From: Plumapathes pennacea
Lineage: Eukaryota; Cnidaria; Anthozoa; Antipatharia; Myriopathidae
Direction: 5' to 3'
Length of the DNA stretch: 64,000 nt
Assembly: GCA_964036295.1 (NCBI GenBank)
Contig: OZ038470.1
Location: forward strand, 9,329,078 to 9,393,077
In this document: in pieces, positions 48,326 to 61,361 of the stretch
Position numbering within the stretch: position 1 is the stretch's first letter
Layout: every line of letters starts with the position of its first letter
Position numbers and translations under genes: made by a program
The notes under the pieces: generated by a model
The model's database searches: none
Told to the model about the DNA's origin: nothing
What the model saw: the letters and a program-made list of their open reading frames with translations, nothing else

Positions 48326-48345
48326 TTATTTGTCATAACAAAATT

Positions 48346-49005
48346 TTAAGTTGTTTGTGGAATTTCAATATGATATGAAAATGGATGGCGAAGAGAAAAA
48401 CAAATCCTTGAGTGTTTTTCAATTTTTAGTATTTCACAAATAGTTTTCTTTTCATTATTATCAATTCCAGAACCAAACTTTTTAAAAAGTAAATCTGTTC
48501 CATCAAATTCTGGATTATAAAATGCAATAATGCAACCAAGATTTTCTCTGAATGGTTTCGCAATGCTAGTCAATTGTTGAGTTAGAACCCAAACAGAAAT
48601 TCCAATATGTCGTCCACTGAAGCGAGATCGATGAGTTTGCTGCTTCGTTTCTTCACATCTGCACTCACTGCACAATCATCAAGAATTATGAGAACTTTGG
48701 TTTGTCTTTGTAAATCATCCATTTTGATGTCGTGAAATAGATCTGCACAAATCTCCAAACACTCTTCAACATCTTCAGATTCACTCGCATTTGGCATCGT
48801 GACGAAAAAGCATTTGTCAAGATTAGCGAACCCTTCATAAGTTTTGTTAGTGGCGAACCTTGGACAAATCAAACAAAAAAGTCGAAAACATACTTGGTCG
48901 ATCTCTCAAAAGATCGACCAAGTATTGTGTTTTCCCACAATTTGTTGGGCCAGTAATCAAGCAAAATCGTATATTTTTAAATCTTATGAAGATGGCTGAA
49001 TCCTT
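48346..49005 (-). pseudogene. Packaging ATPase, copy 12
   Basis: Frames 48582-48872 and 48346-48675; private ICPRF for ICPTF. Confidence 0.85.
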
Positions 49006-50140
49006 ACATCTTTCACAACTCCATCACTAACGAAGACTGCTGCATCTGAAACAACAAACACGTGACAATCGACGGTCGTAAAAGCAATTCCAGCCACGTC
49101 TACAACTAATCTCACACCATCCTGAGATCTTCCAACCACAATTCCGTCTCCATGAAGATTGTTATCTGGTGTGGATCTCAAATCAATCCACAATGCGAAC
49201 TTGCCATTATGAAAGTCAATTTCCTTAAAGTGATCCTCGACATAATCAAACCTTTTCAAAATCATTGGCCAAACATTCCGTCTGAAAATAACTTGTGTGG
49301 AACACCATTTATAGAAACCTTTACCGAATTAACAAGAGGATTAATAAACTCCTCAGCTTTTCTTTCTCCTGAATCGAAACTCTTTAATAAGAATAACATG
49401 ATTCCCTTTCATACAACTTCTTGGTGTGTTTACGTGCAAATTAAAAACAGCCCCCGTACCAATATCCTTCCAGGCTAACGTTTCAAAATGATGCACATCC
49501 TCAAAGTAAAAAAGTTCTCCCACTTTGATAAACGCTACTCGCTTGAATTGCTAAATTTTCATCTTCAATGGTTGCGTATTCCAATTCTATGTGTGTTAAC
49601 TCATATCCATGGCCTTTGGTATTGTCTGAAGTTACAACTATATCAGACGCATTAGCAAGTTTTATCTCAAATCTTAGGTTTGACTTCAGCCCACTTTGAT
49701 AATAAACCCCATGATCGTCTAACAGCGGGTGAGATAGTGGAATACGATACCTCTGATTCGTGAGTTTCATAATCTTAGAATCGCCAGTTTCTGCCGCTCT
49801 AATCTTTCTTTTGTCTTCTTGTCATGATTCCTCTTTTCATATCTTCCTCACACGTCAACATATCATGATACCCATGAAAAATGTCATATTTGTCTGTGTC
49901 ACAAATAGTTTTTCCTCCAAAGAAAATTTTCATGTGGTTCACTAAGTTTCTTGATACGTTTTGAACGAGGTGGTTGCTTGCAACACCCTTTTCTATCTTG
50001 ACGTTAAACCTCAAAAACATACTCTTTGGAACGAAAACCATGTTTCATACAACCTCGGGTACATTAACATAAAGTGTTTTTCCAGGCTTAGCAGACGATG
50101 GTGTGAAAGTCGTCCTATGAACTGTCCTCTCTGCCTTCAT
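48984..50140 (-). pseudogene. Major capsid-like protein, copy m
   Basis: 13-base deletion, extra A and 12-base in-frame loss as in copy i (49501-49770). Private NK for KK near 49388. Confidence 0.74.
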
Positions 50141-50227
50141 TACCTTCGACAATCTTGGCCTTCTATTCGGATTAAGTATTTTCTGCAAACGACATATTAT
50201 TTTAAAAACATCAAAACAAATCTTTAA

Positions 50228-51148
50228 ATGAAAAACATGGAAAAGATTTATCACTCTTCTCAAAAGGATATTGGAAGGGTTTATCCGCAGTCAAGAAACT
50301 TTCTACAGAAGCTAAAGTTAGCCTAGAAGAAGCAAGAGATTGGCTATCAAAACAGGCGCTTTGGCAAATTTATCTTCCTCCACCGAATTATGTTCCAAGA
50401 CCACACATCGGAAGAAAAACTTATATATATATATGCTTTAGTCGTTATTGATATTGCTTCAAGATATGTCGATGTAGAAGCTTTGACAAGTAAATCAAGT
50501 GATGAAGTGTCAAACGCTTTCAAGAAAATTTACTCAAGAAAGTAAAAATGGCCAAAAACTTGTTGATCCGGGAAGAGAGTTTGTTGGATCTGTAACGGTT
50601 CTTATGAATGAAAAAAAGCTAGTTATCAAAGATCGGAAACTGCTAATCACAGAGCACAAGCATTCGTCGAGAGAGCGAACAAAACATTGGGAGAAAAAAT
50701 ATTTAGTCAACAATATGCTGACGAAATGTTAACTGAAGGTAGATCAACAAAGTGGATAAATAGATTACCAAATATCGTGAAAACTATCAACAACCACGTC
50801 ACTCGACTGACTGACAAAAAAGCCATCGACGCTTATCGTGAGAAAAATGTTGAACAAAAGACTAAGAATCATTCAAGACCTGTTGGGTTTAATGAAAAAA
50901 GGCTTGACTCAATCGAAAAAGTAAGATATCTTGTCTTGCCAGGAGAGGAAGAAGGAGGAAACCTAAGAAGGGCAACAGATCCCATATGGAGTACAAACGT
51001 TTTTGAGTTGAAAAAATCCATAATATCTAAAAATCAACCAGTTTTGTATTATTTAGTCGATGGACCAAAAAGAGGATTCGCCAGAGAAGAATTACTAATC
51101 ATACCATATGACACAGAATTACCTCCAAAATTTGTCTTAAAACAATAA
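50228..51148 (+). pseudogene. rve integrase, copy 13 (B type)
   Basis: HQAD deletion and 13-base TA run. C-terminal frame 50687-51148, identical in product to copies 9 and 11. Confidence 0.86.
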
Positions 51149-51153
51149 CTTTT

Positions 51154-51919
51154 CTAAATATCTTTAATCCTATAATGCCTTAAGGCTAAGGTGTCTACCC
51201 GATTTGGTAATATGTTTCTTTCATCGTCTTCCCTACTAAGTGCTATTTTGTTCACTTCTTCCGTGTATATGTCATGATCGCGACTTCTAATTAGATTCAT
51301 CACCCTCATTTTCTTACCGCCGTTGATACGACAATCTTCATAATCCTGAAAATTTATATCCTTATTAACGACAGCCTTCTTAACGCCCTTACACTTCTTT
51401 TCCTCCTTCGTTTGAAGAATCGAGTACGTAAGAGTAAAGCTTAGCTCCCAAGCTGACAAACTCTGAAATTTGTCTTCCACCGACTTCATCCTTAAACATT
51501 CCAATAACCTTCTTGTTAACTCCAGTAGTAATTCCTGAAGGATGATCCTTTGGGTAATTACTAGTGTCAAACGATGTTAAGACATCCCCACTAATACCTT
51601 TATAAGAATCATCCCTCTCTATCTCATACATTAATGAATAAGTGTCAGTAAATAGTAACCTTGCCTTATCATTGTACTTCTCTTTGATGTAACCATAATG
51701 AAAATCATACATCAACGTTTTACTTATGTCAAGTATTGACATTCCCAAGTAAACTGGTTTATCAAATAATAGCTTCGTTCTATGCATGTGAATAGCTGCT
51801 AAATCATCACAAAATATTTTCCTTCTATCAATATCAAAGCTTGGTTTTGAGATAAGTTTCCTAGCTTGTGAGTCGTTAGCGACCAACTTAATGTCTACCC
51901 TATTTCGGATATTTTCCAT
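51154..51919 (-). pseudogene. Family-B polymerase C-terminal fragment, copy 13 (ancestral tail)
   Basis: Same two frames as copy 9: 51389-51919 and 51154-51570. Confidence 0.88.
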
Positions 51920-52386
51920 GGTTTTTCCTCAGAAACTTTTGATGCATACCTGCAAATTCTTCTTCCTAATTGTTTATTATTCAACAAATCTTTCTTCAAA
52001 GACTCTTCATCGTCCAAAGTAAGGATATACGAAAGTCCTTTAAAAATTCCATCAACAACTATTCCCATTCCATCTTTCATTAACTCTTGTCCGGACTTTT
52101 CTTCATAAACTTTGAATAAACATTCTAAATCAGAATCCTTCATCTTTCTAATATCAACTGCACTTATGTTTTCTCCTACATATTCTTCCAAACCAAGCGT
52201 CATGGCAACTGACGCAAGAATATCTCTTTTTCTCGATATTTCACTTTGTACCTCTGGATCTATTTCAGCTTCCTTTTGTGATTCTTTCTTCTTACTTTGT
52301 GTTAGTTTTCTTTTTGCTTTAGGTTTTTGTTCTTCTCTTGTTTCGTTCTCTTCAAGATTAACGTAATCGTTTACAGTTTCTGCCAT
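51895..52386 (-). CDS. Unrecognised truncated Maverick ORF, copy 13
   Basis: Intact; product identical to copies 9 and 11. Confidence 0.68.
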   Translation of the reverse strand: MAETVNDYVNLEENETREEQKPKAKRKLTQSKKKESQKEAEIDPEVQSEISRKRDILASVAMTLGLEEYVGENISAVDIRKMKDSDLECLFKVYEEKSGQELMKDGMGIVVDGIFKGLSYILTLDDEESLKKDLLNNKQLGRRICRYASKVSEEKPWKISEIG

Positions 52387-52406
52387 TTATTTGTCATAAC
52401 AAAATT

Positions 52407-53067
52407 TTAAGTTGTTTGTGGAATTTCAATATGATATGAAAATGGATGGCGAAGAGAAAAACAAATCCTTGAGTGTTTTTCATTTTTTAGTATTTCACAA
52501 ATAGTTTTCTTTTCATTATTATCAATTCCAGAACCAAACTTTTTAAAAAGTAAATCTGTTCCATCAAATTCTGGATTATAAAATGCAATAATGCAACCAA
52601 GATTTTCTCTGAATGGTTTCGCAATGCTAGTCAATTGTTGAGTTAGAACCCAAACAGAAATTCCAATATGTCGTCCACTGAAAGCGAGATCGATGAGTTT
52701 GCTGCTTCGTTTCTTCACATCTGCACTCACTGCACAATCATCAAGAATTATGAGAACTTTGGTTTGTCTTTGTAAATCATCCATTTTGGTGTCGTGAAAT
52801 AGATCTGCACAAATCTCCAAACACTCTTCAACATCTTCAGATTCACTCGCATTTGGCATCGTGACGAAAAAGCATTTGTCAAGATTAGCGAACCCTTCAT
52901 AAGTTTTGTTAGTGGCGAACGTTGGACAAATCAAACAATAAAGTCGAAAACATACTTGGTCGATCTCTCAAAAGATCGACCAAGTATTGTGTTTTCCCAC
53001 AATTTGTTGGGCCAGTAATCAAGCAAAATCGTATATTTTTAAATCTTATGAAGATGGCTGAATCCTT
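52407..53067 (-). pseudogene. Packaging ATPase, copy 13
   Basis: Single 175-codon frame 52407-52934; product identical to copies 9 and 11. Confidence 0.87.
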
Positions 53068-54226
53068 ACATCTTTCACAACTCCATCACTAACGAAGATT
53101 GCTGCACCTGAAACAACAAACACGTGACAATCGACGGTCGTAGAAGCAATTCCAGCCACGTCTACAACTAATCTCACACCATCCTGAGATCTTCCAACCA
53201 CAATTCCGTCTCCATGAAGATTGTTAACTGGTGTGGATCTCAAATCAATCCACAATGCGAACTTGCCATTATGAAAGTCAATTTCCTTAAAGTGATCCTC
53301 GACATAATCAAACCTTTTCAAAATCATTGGCCAAACATCCTCTCGTAAAATTTCGTCTGAAAATAACTTGTGTGGAACACCATTTATAGAAACCTTTACC
53401 GAATTAACAAGAGGATTAATATACTGCTCAGCTTTTCTTTCTCCTGAATGGAAACTCTTTATAAAGAATAACAAGATTCCTTTCATACAACTTCTTGGTG
53501 TGTTTACGTGCAAATTAAAAACAGCCCCCGTACCAATATCCTTCGAGGCTAACGTTTCAAAATGATGCACATCCTCAAAGTAAAAAAGTTCTCCCACTTT
53601 GATAAACGCTACTCGCTTGAATTGCTAAATTTTCATCTTCAATGGTTGCGTATTCCAATTCTATGTGTGTTAACTCATATCCATGGCCTTTGGTATTGTC
53701 TGAAGTTACAACTATATCAGACGCATTAGCAAGTTTTATCTCAAATCTTAGGTTTGACTTCAGCCCACTTTGATAATAAACCCCATGATCGTCTAACAGC
53801 GGGTGAGATAGTGGAATACGATACCTCTGAGCGTAGGATAAATTAGTGAGTTTCATAATCTTAGAATCGCCAGTTTCTGCCGCTCTAATCTTTCTTTTGT
53901 CTTCTTGTCATGATTCCTCTTTTCATATCTTCCTCACACGTCAACATATCATGATACCCATGAAAAATGTCATATTTGTCTGTGTCACAAATAGTTTTTC
54001 CTCCAAAGAAAATCTTCATGTGGTTCACTAAGTTTCTTGATACGTTTTGAACGAGGTGGTTGCTTGCAACACCCTTTTCTATCTTGACGTTAAACCTCAA
54101 AAACATACTCTTTGGAACGAAAACCATGTTTCATACAACATGGGGTACATTAACATAAAGTGTTTTTCCAGGCTAAGCAGACGATGGTGTGAAAGTTGTC
54201 CTATGAACTGTCCTCTCTGCCTTCAT
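53046..54226 (-). pseudogene. Major capsid-like protein, copy n
   Basis: Distal frame 53046-53597 and middle frame 53575-53856; extra TAG near 54173 as in copies j and l. Confidence 0.74.
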
Positions 54227-54313
54227 TACCTTCGACAATCTTGGCCTTCTATTCGGATTAAGTATTTTCTGCAAACGACATATTATTTTAAAAACATCAA
54301 AACAAATCTTTAA

Positions 54314-55335
54314 ATGAAAAACATGGAAAAGATTTATTACTCTTCTCAAAAGGATATTGGAAGGGTTTATCCGCAGTCAAGAAACTTTCTACAGAAGCTA
54401 AAGTTAGCCTAGAAGAAGCAAGAGATTGGCTATCAAAACAGGCGCTTTGGCAAATTTATCTTCCTCCACCGAATTATGTTCCAAGACCACATTGGATTAT
54501 TTCAGAACCAAACGAAATTCACCAAGCAGATCTCCTATTCCTCCCCCACGATAAAGTCGGAAGAAAAACTTATATATATATATATGCTTTAGTCGTTATT
54601 GATATTGCTTCAAGATATGTCGATGTAGAAGCTTTGACAAGTAAATCAAGTGATGAAGTGTCAAACGCTTTCAAGAAAATTTACTCAAGAAAGTAAAAAT
54701 GGCCAAAAACTTGTTGATCCGGGAAGAGAGTTTGTTGGATCTGTAACGGTTCTTATGAATGAAAAGAAGCTAGTTATCAAAGATCGAAAACTGCTAATCA
54801 CAGAGCACAAGCATTCGTCGAGAGAGCGAACAAAACATTGGGACAAAAAATATTTAGTCAAAAATATGCTGACGAAATGTTAACTGAAGGTAGATCAACA
54901 AAGTGGATAAATAGATTACCAAATATCGTGAAAACTATCAACAACCACGTCACTCGACTGACTGGCAAAAAAGCCATCGACGCTTATCGTGAGAAAAATG
55001 TTGAACAAAAGACTAAGAATTATTCAAGACCTGTTGGGTTTAATGAAAAAAGGCTTGACTCAATCGAAAAAGTAAGATATCTTGTCTTGCCAGGAGAGGA
55101 AGAAGGAGGAAACGTAAGAAGGGCAACAGATCCCATATGGAGTACAAACGTTTTTGAGTTGAAAAAATCTATAATATCTAAAAATCAACCAGTTTTGTAT
55201 TATTTAGTCGATGGACCAAAAAGAGGATTCGCCAGAGAAGAATTACTAATCATACCATATGGCACAGAATTACCTCCAAAAATTTTTCTTAAAACAATAA
55301 CTTTTCTAAATATCTTTAATCCTATAATGCCTTAA
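54314..55335 (+). pseudogene. rve integrase, copy 14
   Basis: GQKIFSQKYADE version of U12, repeated 8211 bases on. TA run 15 bases. Confidence 0.86.
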
Positions 55336-56071
55336 GGCTAAGGTGTCTATCCCATTTGGTAATATGTTTCTTTTATCGTCTTCCCTACTAAGTGCTATTT
55401 TGTTCACTTCTTCCGTGTATATGTCATGATCGCGACTTCTAATTAGATTCATCACCCTCATTTTCTTACCGCCGTTGATACGACAATCTTCATAATCCTG
55501 AAAATTTATATCCTTATTAACAAGAAGGTTATTGGAATGTTTAAGGATGAAGTCGGTGGAAGACACGTTTGAAGAATCGAGTACGTAAGAGTCAAGCTTA
55601 GCTCTCAAACTGACAAACTCTGAAATTTGTCTTCCACCGACTTCATCCTTAAACATTCCAATAACCTTCTTGTTAACTCCAGTAGTAATTCCTGAAGGAT
55701 GATCCTTTGGGTAATTACTAGTGTCAAACGATGTTAAGACATCTCCACTAACACCTTTATAAAAATCATCCGTCTCTATCTCATATATTAATGAATAAGT
55801 GTCAGTAAATAGTAACCTTGCCTTATCATTGTACTTCTCTTTGATGTAACCATAATGAAAATCATACATCAACGTTTTACTTATGTCAAGTATTGACATT
55901 CCCAAGTAAACTGGTTTATCAAATAATAGCTTCGTCCTATGCATGTGAATAGCTGCTAAATCATTCACAAAATATTTTCCTTCTATCAAAGCTTGGTATT
56001 GAGATAAGTTTCCTAGCTTGTGACTCGTTAGTGACCAACTTAATGTCTACCCTATTTCGGATATTTTCCAT
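55306..56071 (-). pseudogene. Family-B polymerase C-terminal fragment, copy 14
   Basis: Open over 55306-55989, same product as copy 12. A private base change (GGTATTG for GGTTTTG) lies near 55998. Confidence 0.86.
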
Positions 56072-56538
56072 GGTTTTTCCTCAGACACTTTTGATGCATA
56101 CCTGCAAATTCTTCTTCCTAATTGTTTATTATTCAACAAATCTTTCTTCAAAGACTCTTCATCGTCCAAAGTAAGGATATCCGAAAGTCCTTTAAAAATT
56201 CCATCAACAACTATTCCCATTCCATCTTTCATTAACTCTTGTCCGGACTTTTCTTCATAAACTTTGAATAAACATTCTAAATCAGAATCCTTCATCTTTC
56301 TAATATCAACTGCACTTATGTTTTCTCCTACATATTCTTCCAAACCAAGCGTCATGGCAACTGACGCAAGAATATCTCTTTTTCTCGATATTTCACTTTG
56401 TACCTCTGGATCTATTTCAGCTTCCTTTTGTGATTCTTTCTTCTTACTTTGTGTTAGTTTTCTTTTTGCTTTAGGTTTTTGTTCTTTTTTTGTTTCGTTC
56501 TTTTCAAGATTAACGTAATCGTTTACAGTTTCTGCCAT
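56047..56538 (-). CDS. Unrecognised truncated Maverick ORF, copy 14
   Basis: Intact 163 codons without the A-type 2-base deletion, and with ETKKEQ as in U1. U14 is therefore a mosaic that leaves the A type at or before this gene. Private GLSDIL for GLSYIL. Confidence 0.68.
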   Translation of the reverse strand: MAETVNDYVNLEKNETKKEQKPKAKRKLTQSKKKESQKEAEIDPEVQSEISRKRDILASVAMTLGLEEYVGENISAVDIRKMKDSDLECLFKVYEEKSGQELMKDGMGIVVDGIFKGLSDILTLDDEESLKKDLLNNKQLGRRICRYASKVSEEKPWKISEIG

Positions 56539-56558
56539 TTATTTGTCATAACAAAATT

Positions 56559-57218
56559 TTAAGTTGTTTGTGGAATTTCAATATGATATGAAAATGGATG
56601 GCGAAGAGAAAAACAAATCCTTGAGTGTTTTTCATTTTTTAGTATTTCACAAATAGTTTTCTTTTCATTATTATCAATTCCAGAACCAAACTTTTTAAAA
56701 AGTAAATCTGTTCCATCAAATTCTGGATTATAAAATGCAATAATGCAACCAAGATTTTCTCTGAATGGTTTCGCAATGCTAGTCAATTGTTGAGTTAGAA
56801 CCCAAACAGAAATTCCAATATGTCGTCCACTGAAGCGAGATCGATGAGTTTGCTGCTTCGTTTCTTCACATCTGCACTCACTGCACAATCATCAAGAATT
56901 ATGAGAACTTTGGTTTGTCTTTGTAAATCATCCATTTTGATGTCGTGAAATAGATCTGCACAAATCTCCAAACACTCTTCAACATCTTCAGATTCACTCG
57001 CATTTGGCATCGTGACGAAAAAGCATTTGTCAAGATTAGCGAACCCTTCATAAGTTTTGTTAGTGGCGAACGTTGGACAAATCAAACAAAAAAGTCGAAA
57101 ACATACTTGGTCGATCTCTCAAAAGATCGACCAAGTATTGTGTTTTCCCACAATTTGTTGGGCCAGTAATCAAGCAAAATCGTATATTTTTAAATCTTAT
57201 GAAGATGGCTGAATCCTT
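56559..57218 (-). pseudogene. Packaging ATPase, copy 14
   Basis: Frames 56795-57085 (HDIKMDD form) and 56559-56888 (ILKNEKHS form), combining A-type and other variants. Confidence 0.85.
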
Positions 57219-58365
57219 ACATCTTTCACAACTCCATCACTAACGAAGACTGCTGCATCTGAAACAACAAACACGTGACAATCGACGGTCGTAGAAGCAA
57301 TTCCAGCCACGTCTACAACTAATCTCACACCATCCTGAGATCTTCCAACCACAATTCCGTCTCCATGAAGATTGTTATCTGGTGTGGATCTCAAATCAAT
57401 CCACAATGCGAACTTGCCATTATGAAAGTCAATTTCCTTAAAGTGATCCTCGACATAATCAAACCTTTTCAAAATCATTGGCCAAACATTCCGTCTGAAA
57501 ATAACTTGTGTGGAACACCATTTATAGAAACCTTTACCGAATTAACAAGAGGATTAATATACTGCTCAGCTTTTCTTTCTCCTGAATCGAAACTCTTTAA
57601 AAAGAATAACATGATTCCCTTTCATACAACTTCTTGGTGTGTGTACGTGCAAATTAAAAACAGCCCCCGTACCAATATCCTTCGAGACTAACGTTTCAAA
57701 ATGATGCACATCCTCAAAGTAAAAAAGTTCTCCCACTTTGATAAACGCTACTCGCTTGAATTGCTAAATTTTCATCTTCAATGGTTGCGTATTCCAATTC
57801 TATGTGTGTTAACTCATATCCATGGCCTTTGGTATTGTCTGAAGTTACAACTATATCAGACGCATTAGCAAGTTTTATCTCAAATCTTAGGTTTGACTTC
57901 AGCCCACTTTGATAATAAACCCCATGATCGTCTAACAGCGGGTGAGATAGTGGAATACGATACCTCTGAGCGTAGGATAAATTCGTGAGTTTCATAATCT
58001 TAGAATCGCCAGTTTCTGCCGCTCTAATCTTTCTTTTGTCTTCTTGTCATGATTCCTCTTTTCATATCTTCCTCACACGTCAACATATCATGATACCCAT
58101 GAAAAATGTCATATTTGTCTGTGTCACAAATAGTTTTTCCTCCAAAGAAATTTTTGATGTGATTCACTAAGTTTCTTGATACGTTTTGAACGAGGTGGTT
58201 GCTTGCAACACCCTTTTCTATCTTGACGTTAAACCTCAAAAACATACTCTTTGGAACGAAAACCATGTTTCATACAACCTCGGGTACATTAACATAAAGT
58301 GTTTTTCCAGGCTTAGCAGACGATGGTGTGAAAGTCGTCCTATGAACTGTCCTCTCTGCCTTCAT
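57197..58365 (-). pseudogene. Major capsid-like protein, copy o
   Basis: 13-base deletion, extra C and extra A. Middle frame 57714-57995. Private changes near 58150 (IKNFFGG). Shared TGA at 58270-58272. Confidence 0.74.
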
Positions 58366-58452
58366 TGCCTTCGACAATCTTGGCCTTCTATTCGGATTAA
58401 GTATTTTCTGCAAACGACATATTATTTTAAAAACATCAAAACAAATCTTTAA

Positions 58453-59478
58453 ATGAAAAACATGGAAAAGATTTATTACTCTTCTCAAAAGGATATTGGA
58501 AGGGTTTATCCGCAGTCAAGAAACTTTCTACAGAAGCTAAAGTTAGCCTAGAAGAAGCAAGAGATTGGCTATCAAAACAGGCGCTTTGGCAAATTTATCT
58601 TCCTCCACCGAATTATGTTCCAAGACCACATTGGATTATTTCAGAACCAAACGAAATTCACCAAGCAGATCTCCTATTCCGCCCCCACGATAAAGTCGGA
58701 AGAAAAACTTATATATATATATATGCTTTAGTCGTTATTGATATTGCTTCAAGATATATCGATGTAGAAGCTTTGACAAGTAAATCAAGTGATGAAGTGT
58801 CAAACGCTTTCAAGAAAATTTACTCAAGAAAGTAAAAATGGCAAAAACTTTGATTGTTGATCCGGGAAGAGAGTTTGTTGGATCTGTAACGGTTCTTATG
58901 AATGAAAAAAAGCTAGTTATCAAAGATCGGAAACTGCTAATCACAGAGCACAAGCATTCGTCGAGAGAGCGAACAAAACATTAGGAGAAAAAATATTTAG
59001 TCAACAATATGCTGACGAAATGTTAACTGAAGGTAGATCAACAAAGTGGATAAATAGATTACCAAATATCGTGAAAACTATCGACAACCACGTCACTCGA
59101 CTGACTGGCAAAAAAGCCATCGACCCTTATCGTGAGAAAAATGTTGAACAAAAGACTAAGAATTATTCAAGACCTGTTGGGTTTAATGAAAAAAGGCTTG
59201 ACTCAATCGAAAAAGTAAGATATCTTGTCTTGCCAGGAGAGGAAGAAGGAGGAAACCTAAGAAGGGCAACAGATCCCATATGGAGTACAAACGTTTTTGA
59301 GTTGAAAAAATCCATAATATCTAAAAATCAACCAGTTTTGTATTATTTAGTCGATGGACCAAAAAGAGGATTCGCCAGAGAAGAATTACTAATCATACCA
59401 TATGGCACAGAATTACCTCCAAAAATTTTTCTTAAAACAATAACTTTTCTAAATATCTTTAATCCTATAATGCCTTAA
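58453..59478 (+). pseudogene. rve integrase, copy 15 (U3-like)
   Basis: Keeps the 4-base segment (TLIVDPGREF), TA run 15 bases, TIDNHV type, and the Leu-to-Arg change LLFRPHD, all shared with U3. Private AIDPYRE for AIDAYRE. Confidence 0.86.
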
Positions 59479-60214
59479 GGCTAAGGTGTCTATCCCATTT
59501 GGTAATATGTTTCTTTTATCGTCTTCCCTACTAAGTGCTATTTTGTTCACTTCTTCCGTGTATATGTCATGATCGCGACTTCTAATTAGATTCATCACCC
59601 TCATTTTCTTACCGCCGTTGATACGACAATCTTCATAATCCTGAAAATTTATACCCTTATTAACAAGAAGGTTATTGGAATGTTTAAGGATGAAGTCGGT
59701 GGAAGACACGTTTGAAGAATCGAGTACGTAAGAGTCAAGCTTAGCTCTCAAACTGACAAACTATGAAACTTGTCTTCCACCGACTTCATCCTTAAACATT
59801 CCAATAACCTTCTTGTTAACTCCAGTAGTAATTCCTGAAGGATGATCCTTTGGGTAATTACTAGTGTCAAACGATGTTAAGACATCCCCACTAACACCTT
59901 TATAAAAATCATCCGTCTCTATCTCATATATTAATGAATAAGTGTCAGTAAATAGTAACCTTGCCTTATCATTGTACTTCTCTTTGATGTAACCATAATG
60001 AAAATCATACATCAACGTTTTACTTATGTCAAGTATTGACATTCCCAAGTAAACTGGTTTATCAAATAATAGCTTCGTCCTATGCATGTGAATAGCTGCT
60101 AAATCATTCACAAAATATTTTCCTTCTATCAAAGCTTGGTTTTGAGATAAGTTTCCTAGCTTGTGACTCGTTAGTGACCAACTTAATGTCTACCCTATTT
60201 CGGATATTTTCCAT
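59449..60214 (-). pseudogene. Family-B polymerase C-terminal fragment, copy 15 (nonsense as in U3)
   Basis: Split at the same stop as U3 (after GGRQVS) into 59449-59751 and 59761-60132. Confidence 0.86.
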
Positions 60215-60681
60215 GGTTTTTCCTCAGACACTTTTGATGCATACCTGCAAATTCTTCTTCCTAATTGTTTATTATTCAACAAATCTTTCTTCAAAGACTC
60301 TTCATCGTCCAAAGTAAGGATATACGAAAGTCCTTTAAAAATTCCATCAACAACTATTCCCATTCCATCTTTCATTAACTCTTGTCCGGACTTTTCTTCA
60401 TAAACTTTGAATAAACATTCTAAATCAGAATCCTTCATCTTTCTAATATCAACTGCACTTATGTTTTCTCCTACATATTCTTTCAAACCAAGCGTCATGG
60501 CAACTGACGCAAGAATATCTCTTTTTCTCGATATTTCACTTTGTACCTCTGGATCTATTTCAGCTTCCTTTTGTGATTCTTTCTTCTTACTTTGTGTTAG
60601 TTTTCTTTTTGCTTTAGGTTTTTGTTCTTCTTTTGTTTCGTTCTCTTCAAAATAAACGTAATCGTTTACAGTTTCTGCCAT
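60190..60681 (-). CDS. Unrecognised truncated Maverick ORF, copy 15
   Basis: Intact 163 codons with private YVYFEENE near the N-terminus and GLKEYVGE as in U6. Confidence 0.68.
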   Translation of the reverse strand: MAETVNDYVYFEENETKEEQKPKAKRKLTQSKKKESQKEAEIDPEVQSEISRKRDILASVAMTLGLKEYVGENISAVDIRKMKDSDLECLFKVYEEKSGQELMKDGMGIVVDGIFKGLSYILTLDDEESLKKDLLNNKQLGRRICRYASKVSEEKPWKISEIG

Positions 60682-60701
60682 TTATTTGTCATAACAAAAT
60701 T

Positions 60702-61361
60702 TTAAGTTGTTTGTGGAATTTCAATATGATATGAAAATGGATGGCGAAGAGAAAAACAAATCCTTGAGTGTTTTTCATTTTTTAGTATTTCACAAATAGT
60801 TTTCTTTTCATTATTATCAATTCCAGAACCAAACTTTTTAAAAAGTAAATCTGTTCCATCAAATTCTGGATTATAAAATGCAATAATGCAACCAAGATTT
60901 TCTCTGAATGGTTTCGCAATGCTAGTCAATTGTTGAGTTAGAACCCAAACAGAAATTCCAATATGTCGTCCACTGAAGCGAGATCGATGAGTTTGCTGCT
61001 TCGTTTCTTCACATCTGCACTCACTGCACAATCATCAAGAATTATGAGAACTTTGGTTGGTCTTTGTAAATCATCCATTTTGGTGTCGTGAAATAGATCT
61101 GCACAAATCTCCAAACACTCTTCAACATCTTCAGATTCACTCGCATTTGGCATCGTGACGAAAAAGCATTTGTCAAGATTAGCGAACCCTTCATAAGTTT
61201 TGTTAGTGGCGAACGTTGGACAAATCAAACAAAAATGTCGAAAACATACTTGGTCGATCTCTCAAAAGATCGACCAAGTATTGTGTTTTCCCACAATTTG
61301 TTGGGCCAGTAATCAAGCAAAATCGTATATTTTTAAATCTTATGAAGATGGCTGAATCCTT
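60702..61361 (-). pseudogene. Packaging ATPase, copy 15
   Basis: Frames 60938-61228 (private LQRPTKV) and 60702-61031. Confidence 0.85.

Larger units (their letters stand above)
28994..57780. repeat. Higher-order repeat: alternating A/B units, ~8.2-kb dimer
   Basis: Within this block A-type units (U8, U10, U12, partly U14) alternate with B-type units (U9, U11, U13). Equivalent points recur every 8210 to 8225 bases. A units share a 2-base deletion in the 163-aa ORF (U8, U10, U12) and a 13-base deletion in MCP. B units share a ~63-base integrase deletion, an alternative polymerase tail and an extra A that keeps the ATPase in frame. Copies two units apart look nearly identical, while adjacent copies differ. 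This is the organisation of a higher-order satellite repeat. Confidence 0.9.
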
